Shown here piece by piece: positions 43,963 to 51,240 of a stretch of DNA of 60,179 bases (positions are counted from its first letter, which is position 1; every line of letters starts with the position of its first letter). Below the pieces are notes generated by a model. That model saw nothing but the letters and a program-made list of their open reading frames with translations, did not search any database and was not told the DNA's origin. The stretch comes from Chitinophaga pinensis. GTDB lineage: Bacteria; Bacteroidota; Bacteroidia; Flavobacteriales_D; Crocinitomicaceae. The stretch covers positions 1 to 60,179 of the forward strand of contig CAMAZP010000019.1 of assembly GCA_945863605.1 (NCBI GenBank), given 5' to 3'. A program made the translations under genes and the position numbers.

Positions 43963-44226
43963 TTATTTGGATTGGATTAAGGCTAGCATTTTATCTACTT
44001 CAATGAGGTTGTAGTAAATTTTACCTTTAATCTTGGAGGATTTCAGCAAACCATTTTTTCTAAGTCTATAAATAGTCTGTTTACTAATATGTAGCTTGTT
44101 AGCTAAATCATAGGTGTCTACCCATTGATTTATATTGTTTGCTGAATTACTTTCTTGAAGAAGCTTGTTTGTTTGAATTAGTTCATCAAGAATTTGCTGC
44201 AGGATGATTTCAGAGGGCATAATCAA
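43963..44226 (-). CDS. Excisionase-like helix-turn-helix protein (third of three)
   Basis: 87 aa. C-terminal MerR/HTH_17 fold: WVDTYDLANKLHISKQTIYR then LRKNGLLKSSKIKGKIYYNL. The N-terminal helix (ILQQILDELIQTNKLLQE) may dimerise. It overlaps the preceding HTH gene by 4 bp (ATGA). Such proteins act as excisionases/directionality factors or repressors of island replication genes; it directly precedes the helicase. Confidence 0.8.
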   Translation of the reverse strand: MIMPSEIILQQILDELIQTNKLLQESNSANNINQWVDTYDLANKLHISKQTIYRLRKNGLLKSSKIKGKIYYNLIEVDKMLALIQSK

Positions 44227-44528
44227 ATCTTTTTACGATTAGAAGCGTAGACTTTCTTTAAAATCTCCTCTCGGTTGTAGTATGTTCTATTGCCTAATTT
44301 GTAATGGGTCAATAGTCCGTTTCGACTCCAGTCATGGATGGTTACAAGACTGACTTTGAGAAGGTCTGCAGCTTCTTTTCGAGTTATTAGTTCTGGTTCG
44401 TCTTTCTGCTCAACCTTTGGGGTGTCCAAAACGAAGTTTTGGATTTGCATTTTCACGTTTTCAGAAATAAGCTCTACTAGTTCTTTAGGCGATACACCTA
44501 CGAACATAATCTGTGATTCTGAACTCAT
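44223..44528 (-). CDS. Excisionase-like helix-turn-helix protein (second of three)
   Basis: 101 aa: N-terminal helices, linker, then HTH_17 (LITRKEAADLLKVSLVTIHD, WSRNGLLTHYKLGNRTYYNR). Overlaps its neighbours on both sides by 4 bp, so all three HTH proteins are made from one coupled message. Confidence 0.8.
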   Translation of the reverse strand: MSSESQIMFVGVSPKELVELISENVKMQIQNFVLDTPKVEQKDEPELITRKEAADLLKVSLVTIHDWSRNGLLTHYKLGNRTYYNREEILKKVYASNRKKI

Positions 44529-44710
44529 TTCTTTTCAGTTTTTAGGTTAATAAAAAACTCAACGTCTTTCATGTTGAATAGAAAAGAGCCATTTTCAAGG
44601 ATTTTGATTGGCTTAAGCTTTTCAGCTTCTACTAGTTTCGAGATGTTTCTCACTGAACATCCCATCATTTTTGCTACCTCTCGGGTAGTTTTTAAGTACT
44701 TTAATTGCAT
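44525..44710 (-). CDS. Excisionase-like helix-turn-helix protein (first of three)
   Basis: 61 aa, just the MerR-like HTH: YLKTTREVAKMMGCSVRNIS, KLVEAEKLKPIKILENGSFLF. First gene of the overlapping trio upstream of the helicase. No perfect TAnnTTTG box is seen upstream; the leader shares the 44711-45277 region with the sRNA candidate on the other strand. Confidence 0.75.
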   Translation of the reverse strand: MQLKYLKTTREVAKMMGCSVRNISKLVEAEKLKPIKILENGSFLFNMKDVEFFINLKTEKK

Positions 44711-44850
44711 AGAACAATTTTTTAAAAGGTTAATATTTATCAGCCTTTCAAGTACTTTGTAAACATGCTTTTCTTTAAGTGTTCATAACAGAAAACTAAA
44801 TTGTTTGAAAAAAAGCTACTTTTTTCAATACATCGTATTTACTATTAGAA

Positions 44851-44858
44851 TACTTTTG
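44851..44858 (+). promoter_or_regulatory. -7 box of the sRNA candidate
   Basis: TACTTTTG, perfect TAnnTTTG, identical to the box upstream of the Abi_2 RNA; no clear -33 TTTG. Confidence 0.45.
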
Positions 44859-44859
44859 T

Positions 44860-44953
44860 AAAAGAAATAAGGGTCTCAAAACTTATTCTTTTATCGAAAG
44901 ATAAACAACATTTACAAAGAACTCTTGGGCCACTTAGTCTAAGAGTTTTTTTA
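44860..44953 (+). ncRNA. Candidate small RNA with three hairpins
   Basis: The box TACTTTTG (44851-44858) is followed by AATAAG 44866-44871/CTTATT 44882-44887, then TTTATC-GAAA-GATAAA (44890-44905, a GNRA tetraloop), then the terminator AACTCTT 44920-44926/AAGAGTT 44941-44947 with seven T. It is an independent transcription unit of about 90 nt, divergent from the HTH-helicase operon. A role in copy or excision control is a guess. Confidence 0.55.
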
Positions 44954-45277
44954 TTACTTAGACTGGCATACAAAATTACGTAGTTTGGTATCACAGCAAA
45001 TTAAAGAAATCAACATTAACTCAATGTTATTAACATGCCAATTCTCAACCCTTTAAGTGGCAAGACTTACAGCTATTCTCAACATAGAAATGAAAGATAT
45101 GCACATTAATTATGCTTTGATTTTGCAAAAAACCATAAAGTTTAACTTTGATTTTAATAAATTATTGCGTATGAGCACCATGTTGAATTAATTATGGTAC
45201 AAATGTAATTTGAGAATTATACCTGTACATAATAAAACTAATTGTATGTGCTTGTATACAAGGAGATACAAGTTTAA
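44954..45277. other. Non-coding region with inverted repeats, possible origin or control region
   Basis: No gene seen. It contains AACATT-AACTC-AATGTT (near 45014-45030), repeated ATTCTCAAC (twice), TGGCAT/ATGCCA half-sites about 75 bp apart and an AT-rich stretch. Placement between the integrase side and the replication genes would suit an origin, but iterons are not convincing. Confidence 0.3.
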
Positions 45278-46072
45278 TTATTTACTTATCCTTTGCAATA
45301 AGTCATCAATCTTTACCTTAATTATGTTTTTGTCAGCAAGATGGATTGTCTTGTAATCATTAATACTGGCATAAGTGCCAATGTTTCTATCAAAGAACTT
45401 TTTAAGACAATTATAAAACAGTCTAAATTTTTTATCAGGAATCACAAGGATTTTATACTCTATCAATATTACCGTTATGATTTTAATGTCTTTGCCTTTT
45501 TCTATAGAAAATGCTTCTTTTAATCCTAACAGCAAACTATCCAAATCGTATTGCTTTAGAAAGAATGATTTTAAAAGATTATAATTATTGTTCTCATCAT
45601 CTTCCTCATCATCTTCATCAATATGGGGGTTTGTTAAACGGTTTTTACGATACGGATTGCGTTCGTAATTGACTAATGATTGGGTAAAAAATGTTTCAAT
45701 TATGGTTTGTTGATTGAATTCGTAATTCTGAGTATTAAATGTAAGATCATGCAGCACAAAATGAATTAAATCGAGAGGATATCCGCCACTTTCTTCATAG
45801 TTGTTTAAAATCATTTTTAAAAGTACAGGGATATGGTGTTGTTCATCTTTTAAAGATTGTAATACATTCATAAAGCAATGGTAGTCAACATGCTCTAATC
45901 GACTTATTTGGTAATCATCAAGTTCAATATCATCTTTATCATCATCCTCTAAGGCAAGTACATCGGAAAGTAATTCTCGTTCACCTCTCATAGTTGTGTA
46001 GTTCTGATAACCAAGTATTTCATCAGCTTTTTCTAGGTATCCAAAAAATGGAATGTATTCGTAAAGAGTCAT
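45278..46072 (-). CDS. Hypothetical acidic protein downstream of the integrase
   Basis: 264 aa, no signal peptide. Strongly acidic patches (EDDDKDDIELDD, DEDDEEDDENNN), helical N-terminal part, and a C-terminal part with alternating strands and basic helices (KFRLFYNCLKKFFDRNIG). Unknown. It starts 10 bp after the integrase stop and is probably expressed with it. Confidence 0.65.
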   Translation of the reverse strand: MTLYEYIPFFGYLEKADEILGYQNYTTMRGERELLSDVLALEDDDKDDIELDDYQISRLEHVDYHCFMNVLQSLKDEQHHIPVLLKMILNNYEESGGYPLDLIHFVLHDLTFNTQNYEFNQQTIIETFFTQSLVNYERNPYRKNRLTNPHIDEDDEEDDENNNYNLLKSFFLKQYDLDSLLLGLKEAFSIEKGKDIKIITVILIEYKILVIPDKKFRLFYNCLKKFFDRNIGTYASINDYKTIHLADKNIIKVKIDDLLQRISK

Positions 46073-46082
46073 AGTAAATTAG

Positions 46083-47339
46083 TTATTTGTTCCACACATT
46101 CAGAAAATCATCAATATGATCATTCTTTGTTTCACCGATGTAATTTAGCAACATTTGCTCTGTTGAATGGCCTGTCACAGCCATAATAATTTTATTTGGG
46201 AGTTTGTCGTAATGATTCGTGGCGAAAGAACGTCTGCACGTATGGGAGCGAATGAGTTCGTATTTTTTGAAGTTTCCTACTTCTTTTTTGTGAGATCCTG
46301 GATTTTGTCTAGAACCATATACTTCTTGAGTTAAGCCACTATCCTTGCAAACATCTTTTATCCATTCGTTAAATCTCTGGTCCGATATCGGTCTTGGAAA
46401 ACCCTTCAATCTTTTAATGATTTCTTCAACGTGCGGGTGGATTGGTAAATCTACTTGCTTATTAGTTTTGCTCTGGGTGTATCGAATAAATTTCTGTCCT
46501 TTTTCAGTTTCATGGATGTTGTTCATTGAAAGCTGCATTAAATCATTAACACGACATCCTGTCCAACATCCTATGATTAGCCAGTCGCGGGCATTCATGT
46601 GGTAGTCGGTTCCTTTAAACTTTCTAATTTGGTTTATTTCAGCTTCAGTGATTGTGACGAAATCTGCAACTTCTCTAGGATGATTGAATTTTGTTGAACG
46701 TATTTGAATGTTAACTGATAAACCTTTATCAATGGCATCTAAACAAACTGTTTTAAGCTGCTTAATGGATTTGTTAATTGTATTCTGAGAAAAGCCTGAA
46801 ACATTTATCATGTAATTGACAAAGTCAAACTTAAAGTTTAAATCTACTTCACTTACAAAATGCTTTTTACCAATATATTCTTCAAAATTTTTAAGTCTTT
46901 CGATTACCTGGGTAAAACCTCTAATTGTGTTTTCTGAAATTGGTTTATTTGTTTTTGGATTGATTTTAAACTTTAACTCATTTTTATAATCATTCATTAA
47001 ATCTTGAATGTACTTAGGGGATTCAGTTTCTTCAATTTTAGAATCTTCATTTGAAATCACTGATTCAAGCCATTTCTTGTTTATCTCAAGACCTTTAGAA
47101 CTTGATGAATTTAATTCTTCAATAACCTTGTTTTTCAAATTGTTTAAATCTCTACTTAGATTTATTTTATCGTCAAATAATGCAGATTGCTTAACTTCTC
47201 CTTTGGTAGAATTCCAGTGTTTGGGATCTATTATGAAACCTGTGTAGACTGTCATGTCAGAAGAGCGACCATTGCGAAGCCTTACATAAATTTTGGACGG
47301 ATTTTTATCACTTCTAAGGTAAAAATTAATAGTAGCCAT
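46083..47339 (-). CDS. Tyrosine recombinase (island integrase)
   Basis: 418 aa, Bacteroidota-type integrase: arm-binding N-terminus (INFYLRSDKNPSKIYVRLRN), SAM-like core-binding domain (about 110-220) and catalytic domain with GCWTGCRVNDLMQL (R), the beta-hairpin lysine in YTQSKTNKQVDLP, SHTCRRSFATNHY (H-x-x-R), TGHSTEQMLLNYIGE (H and nucleophile Y). It lies just inside attR and reads inward. Its leader contains the right arm repeats, suggesting autoregulation. Confidence 0.95.
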   Translation of the reverse strand: MATINFYLRSDKNPSKIYVRLRNGRSSDMTVYTGFIIDPKHWNSTKGEVKQSALFDDKINLSRDLNNLKNKVIEELNSSSSKGLEINKKWLESVISNEDSKIEETESPKYIQDLMNDYKNELKFKINPKTNKPISENTIRGFTQVIERLKNFEEYIGKKHFVSEVDLNFKFDFVNYMINVSGFSQNTINKSIKQLKTVCLDAIDKGLSVNIQIRSTKFNHPREVADFVTITEAEINQIRKFKGTDYHMNARDWLIIGCWTGCRVNDLMQLSMNNIHETEKGQKFIRYTQSKTNKQVDLPIHPHVEEIIKRLKGFPRPISDQRFNEWIKDVCKDSGLTQEVYGSRQNPGSHKKEVGNFKKYELIRSHTCRRSFATNHYDKLPNKIIMAVTGHSTEQMLLNYIGETKNDHIDDFLNVWNK

Positions 47340-47387
47340 GTATTTTAAGGGTTGAATTTAAGATACATAAAGATACAAATAAATAAT

Positions 47388-47420
47388 TATTTGTCCCACA
47401 TTTGTCCCACATTTAGTTTA
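47388..47420 (+). repeat. Right arm repeats (two GTCCCAC sites)
   Basis: GTCCCAC at 47393-47399 and 47404-47410, same 11-bp spacing, orientation and flanks as at the left end (20644-20661). They lie 54-71 bp upstream of the integrase ATG. Confidence 0.65.
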
Positions 47421-47535
47421 TTACAATTAATAAAGCCTTATTTAAACTTACTTTATGAGAGAATAAACAAGGTCAAATAAAGGCTAAAAGCGTTAATCTA
47501 TCTAGGAAAGTAGTAAGATAATGTTATTTTAGTTT

Positions 47536-47553
47536 GATTTCAAGTGGGACCAC
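47536..47553 (+). repeat. attR core repeat
   Basis: GATTTCAAGTGGGACCAC, 17 of 18 bases identical to the tRNA-Met 3' end at 20578-20595. Marks the right end of the island; chromosome resumes at 47554. Confidence 0.85.
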
Positions 47554-47563
47554 TCCACAGGTA

Positions 47564-47593
47564 AGCACACCAAAATCGGTGTGCTTTTCTTTT
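47564..47593 (+). terminator. Terminator beyond attR (original tRNA-Met terminator)
   Basis: AGCACACC (47564-47571), AAAATC loop, GGTGTGCT (47578-47585), then TTTCTTTTTTT. Its distance from attR suggests it ended the tRNA-Met transcript before insertion. Confidence 0.7.
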
Positions 47594-47780
47594 TTTTATT
47601 TTCCGAAACCCTTACCAGTATTGAAAACTAGCGTGGTCACTTTATTATCTTGAAAAATGCTGTATTTTGAAAAAAGTAACATGTTGATCCATTGATATTT
47701 TTTTCTTCAAAAAATTCAAAATAAGGTGAGAATAATTTATAATACAGCTCATATGGTAAATAATTACCAGTTTGAAAAAA

Positions 47781-47993
47781 TCAAATGTTCCCTATCAGTT
47801 CTAATAATCGTGATTCTCTAGCTAATTTTTCTTTATTTTTTTTTATTCGTTCTTTTTCTCGAAATTGTTTTTCTTTATTATAACATGAATCGAAACCATC
47901 TTTTTCTGGACAATATTTTGTATTTCCATTTATATTTTTATCCAAAGTCTTTAGACAATTTCTATATAAACATTTTTTGTTTTTGCTTAGCAT
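47781..47993 (-). CDS. Small cysteine-rich hypothetical protein
   Basis: 70 aa: CLYRNCLKTL, NTKYCPEKDGFDSC then a lysine/glutamate-rich helix. Four cysteines in a C-x4-C-x16-C-x8-C layout suggest a zinc-ribbon-like module. Unknown family; first gene after the island. Confidence 0.45.
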   Translation of the reverse strand: MLSKNKKCLYRNCLKTLDKNINGNTKYCPEKDGFDSCYNKEKQFREKERIKKNKEKLARESRLLELIGNI

Positions 47994-48529
47994 GATTTTT
48001 AGTTTTAGTTCTCAGTAAGTTGATTTTTTGTCCAAAAAATTATCTTTAAAGATAATTAATAGTCTAAAAATCAATTATATAGCTAAATTATAGATTTTTT
48101 TTAATATTCAAAATAAAAAGAGAAATAATTGCTTTCTGTAATTATTAAAGATGATAAATGAACAGTATATTTCATTAAAAAATTGAATAATAAAGTCATC
48201 TTACTTTGATTAAAAGAGGTTTAATTTGAAATGAAACTAATAAAGTTCAAAAAAAACACTATTTAAACCTTATTAAATTCTTTTATCAATAAGTTGAAGT
48301 TGTAAAATGTTACAACCCTCTTTTCCTAAAACACTGAACTCGAAGCGTAATTACCATTTCATATTGATTGGTTGAGAAACTATTTAAACTTATTGTTGCT
48401 ATAGTATATTTAAAACTTCATATTATAATTCAGAATATTAGAATTTTCTTAAAATTAAAAAATCATCAATCTTAGAAATAGTGAAGCAATTTTTTGCAAC
48501 TTTACAATCAATGATAGGACAATGACAAA
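47994..48529. other. AT-rich intergenic region with one pseudogene scrap
   Basis: No intact gene. Apart from the remnant at 48310-48378 I see only AT-rich DNA and no promoter box I would defend for the downstream HNH gene. Confidence 0.4.
48310..48378 (-). pseudogene. 3' remnant of a barrel-family gene
   Basis: Minus strand reads STNQYEMVITLRVQCFRKRG and stop, matching the end of the truncated copy at 49592 (EMGIALRVQCFRKRGW) and, more distantly, the intact gene at 54990. Only the last 22 codons remain. Confidence 0.6.
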
Positions 48530-49501
48530 ATGAATACTGAACAAATCCAAAAATACCTGTTTCAATTTTCTAAGTTAAATCGTTCTAGGACAAATGGAGG
48601 TGCACCTCACAAACCAATATTATTACTAGCTATATTGTCCTTAATTCGAAAAGGAGAAATTTTTCACAATCGAATTGAAATAACTCCTAGTTTGGTTTTG
48701 GAATTTAAAACAATTTGGTCAGTTCTAGTTGTTTCCCAGCATACAGCAAACTTTTCTCTACCGTTTTTTCATATGAAACGTGAACCATTTTGGAGATTAA
48801 TCACAATTGCTGGGATGATTATTCCTGTTACAAGTTCGAATAGCATAAAAAGTTTAGGTGCTTTAAAAGATTCAATTGCATTTGCTGAAATAGATAAAGA
48901 ATTATTTGACTTAATGTCTGATTCAGTTGTTAATTCAATTTTGGAAGAGAAACTATTGGAATTGTATTTTTCTGAAACAAAATCAAATTACCGATTAAAC
49001 GATTATAGTTTTATTAATCACATAGAAAATCAAATTTTAAATGATGACAGAGAGAGTTATGCTGATAGGATTTCTGAGTTAAGACAAACTTTAAGTAAAG
49101 ATGAATTTGAGGAAGAAATATTTGTAAGAAGTGGAGTTTTTAAAAGAGAAATCCCAAAAATATATGATTATCAATGTGCAATTTCAGGGATGAGAGTTGA
49201 ATCAACAACAAATGCTCAACTAGTTGATGCTTGCCACATTATTCCCTTTGCAATTTCAAAAGATGATACAATTACAAATGGTATTTCTTTAAGTCCAAAT
49301 TTACATAGGGCGTTCGACAGAGGGTTAATAACAATTAATGCTGATTATTTAGTGAGAATTTCCCCAGCGATTAAAGAGAATCAGTCTCCATATTCACTGA
49401 ATCAATTCGAAGGAAAACGGATTAATTTACCGAGAGAAACAAAATTTTATCCTTCCATTGAAAATTTGAATTGGCATAGAAAAGAGCGTTTTGTTCTATA
49501 A
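48530..49501 (+). CDS. HNH endonuclease, likely type IV (modified-DNA) restriction enzyme
   Basis: 323 aa. The C-terminal HNH domain (about 205-275): YDYQCAISGMRVE, DACHIIPFAIS, TNGISLSPNLHRAFDRGLIT. The N-terminal part has GGAPHKPILLLAILSLIRKG and LPFFHMKREPFWRL, the P-H-K-P-L-L-L-L and P-F-W-R-L marks of sulfur-binding-domain-like restriction proteins (ScoMcrA/SprMcrA type). The family is commonly annotated as a putative restriction endonuclease acting alone. ATG at 48530 begins the conserved helix. Target modification is inferred. Confidence 0.8.
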   Translation: MNTEQIQKYLFQFSKLNRSRTNGGAPHKPILLLAILSLIRKGEIFHNRIEITPSLVLEFKTIWSVLVVSQHTANFSLPFFHMKREPFWRLITIAGMIIPVTSSNSIKSLGALKDSIAFAEIDKELFDLMSDSVVNSILEEKLLELYFSETKSNYRLNDYSFINHIENQILNDDRESYADRISELRQTLSKDEFEEEIFVRSGVFKREIPKIYDYQCAISGMRVESTTNAQLVDACHIIPFAISKDDTITNGISLSPNLHRAFDRGLITINADYLVRISPAIKENQSPYSLNQFEGKRINLPRETKFYPSIENLNWHRKERFVL

Positions 49502-49591
49502 AAATTAAAGAAGTTAACATTACTTCTTAAGTAATTATGGAATTTTACTTACGGTCATTTTATTTAGAATGAATTGTTTATTATTACATAT

Positions 49592-50045
49592 TCACCACCC
49601 TCGTTTCCTAAAACACTGAACACGAAGTGCAATTCCCATTTCATTTTGTTTGGTTGTAAAATTGGTTCTGTTGTAGATTTCTATTTTTGTCACCCAAGAC
49701 TTCGAATTCCTTGAACCTCCACTTTTTAAATGATAAAGACTCAAGCCATAACGCATTGAAAATTGATTTTGAGGATTGGTGCGACTTTCGTTTTTGACGT
49801 ATAAATATTCGGGTGTAACGAAACATTCTACAACTTCTGCTTTACAAATTCCACTTCGATTTCGCACCCTTAATTTGAAAATACTTTTCCGGAATTGCAG
49901 TGCGCCAGTGTAAGAAGTAAAACTTGAGAAGGGTGTTTTATTCTCAAAACGTAAGCCAATTTCAGGTAGTAAATATTTTCCAATTTGTTTTGTAATTCCT
50001 ATTTGAAAATAACTATTTTGTTGATTATATCGAACGTTTTAATTT
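49592..50045 (-). pseudogene. 5'-truncated beta-barrel family gene
   Basis: The frame is open from about 50019 to the stop at 49592 and reads a homologue of the intact 191-aa protein at 54990: ITKQIGKYLLPEIGLRFENK, VRNRSGICKAEVVECFVTPE, FSMRYGLSLYHLKSGGS, EMGIALRVQCFRKRG. The signal peptide and first strands are missing; stop codons interrupt upstream of 50030. GTG at 49867 could start a shorter product but lacks a leader. Confidence 0.7.
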
Positions 50046-50097
50046 TATTGAAAATAAAAATCATCACTCATAATTTTTGAATTGACAAGCAAAAAAC

Positions 50098-50128
50098 TTG
50101 CATAATCCATTTTAATTTTGTACTTTTG
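50098..50128 (+). promoter_or_regulatory. Bacteroidota-type promoter
   Basis: TTG (50098-50100), 20-bp spacer, TACTTTTG (50121-50128). It points to a reading frame at 50231 (MKTVISFLLSKKQLLVFPF) that looks like a signal peptide and is broken by the repeat at 50318. Confidence 0.55.
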
Positions 50129-50317
50129 CATCACTAAAATATTCCATATCCTTTTTCAATGTTCTGATTAAGAGCGCTTAGCGCTAATGGAATTGTTTTG
50201 TTTAATTATTCATGTTTAAAATTGAAAGGTATGAAAACTGTAATTTCTTTTTTGCTGTCCAAAAAACAACTTTTAGTCTTTCCCTTTCACCTGCAGCTTC
50301 AATGCTTTTAGCGCAAA

Positions 50318-50584
50318 AACCTGAGTTCGATTATTAAAATTGGATTCAGACCGCTCAGAAGCAATGAGTTACTAATAACACTTTTGAAAATGTATCGGGA
50401 TACATTGAAAAAGGGTTATGAAGTAAATCGTTGTTTATCAGCGGAATAATAAGTTGCTTTGAATAAAAACCAGTTATCCTTCGTTGTTTCCTCTTGATTT
50501 AGCCCGCTAAATCTTCAAGTAAACGCCTAGACTAACAGATTTTTATGTCAATCTGAATTCCGATTTTACTATCGAACTCAGGTT
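50318..50584 (+). mobile_element. MITE-like repeat, copy A
   Basis: 267 bp. Ends AACCTGAGTTCGAT ... ATCGAACTCAGGTT, with imperfect terminal inverted repeats of about 35 bp. Two perfect internal palindromes: AATGTATC-GG-GATACATT (50389-50406) and GATTTAGC-CC-GCTAAATC (50496-50513). About 95% identical, in inverted orientation, to 55588-55854. No ORF. No clear target duplication here. Confidence 0.8.
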
Positions 50585-50687
50585 ACAAGGCTTCTCTCAA
50601 CACCCTTAATTTAATTTGTGATTTACTGATCTTTTCAGTGAACCAGGAATAGTTTGCCTTTTTATTAATGTTCTAATTTTATTAGTT

Positions 50688-51185
50688 ATGGAGAATTCTT
50701 GTCTTATTTTACCAACGATTAAAAAAGCTGTTATTAACACGTTGAAAGGTTCATTTCGTTCAGACGTTGAGGACCTTGTACATGATATCTATTTGAAAGT
50801 GAGTGATAAACTGGATAGGTACGATGCTGAAAAGGGTGGGGTGGAAGGCTGGGTTTACCGTGTGTCAGTGAATCATGTACTTGATTTTTTCGAAAAAAAG
50901 AAAAGAAGTCGTTTTACTGAATTGGATGACTCGAAGCAGTTTTCTCAAGAAGGAGAAGAAGTGGATGAAATGCGATTTGATTTTATTCTAAACAAAGTGT
51001 ACGATATAATTGAAACTTACTCGTATGAAGAAAAATGTATTCTAGTGGACCGTTATTTATATAATTTAAGAGACAAAGAATTAAGCGAGAAAATTGGTAT
51101 TCCTTCAAATCAAATTCCGATGTATCGCAAAAGAATCCGCGAACGACTTTTAAAAGAATTGAACGGTTATCGACTTAGCGCTTAA
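50688..51185 (+). CDS. ECF-type RNA polymerase sigma factor
   Basis: 165 aa. Region 2 is seen in DVEDLVHDIYLKVSDKLDRY and GWVYRVSVNHVLDFFEKKKR; region 4 HTH in LRDKELSEKIGIPSNQIPMY then RKRIRERLLKEL. No anti-sigma gene is adjacent. It faces the AAA ATPase gene across a bidirectional terminator and lies inside the MITE-flanked block. Targets unknown. Confidence 0.85.
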   Translation: MENSCLILPTIKKAVINTLKGSFRSDVEDLVHDIYLKVSDKLDRYDAEKGGVEGWVYRVSVNHVLDFFEKKKRSRFTELDDSKQFSQEGEEVDEMRFDFILNKVYDIIETYSYEEKCILVDRYLYNLRDKELSEKIGIPSNQIPMYRKRIRERLLKELNGYRLSA

Positions 51186-51192
51186 TTGAAAT

Positions 51193-51229
51193 AGCCTGAA
51201 CTATTTTCATAACCAAAGTAGTTCAGGCT
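51193..51229. terminator. Bidirectional terminator
   Basis: AGCCTGAACTA (51193-51203) and TAGTTCAGGCT (51219-51229) form a perfect 11-bp stem with a 15-nt loop, between the convergent sigma (ends 51185) and AAA (ends 51241 if the frameshift is corrected) genes. Confidence 0.65.
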
Positions 51230-51240
51230 GTTTACTGGTT

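Larger units (their letters stand above)
50046..50687. other. Gene-free region with a promoter and a MITE copy
   Basis: Contains a promoter (50098-50128), a palindrome AGCGCT-T-AGCGCT (near 50174), a short ORF start (ATG 50231) cut by the MITE at 50318-50584, and a leader of the sigma factor gene. No intact gene. Confidence 0.5.

Noticed and set aside
20596..47535. Integrative conjugative element
   Set aside because: No relaxase, coupling protein or tra-like gene is seen; the element is better called a replicating genomic island.
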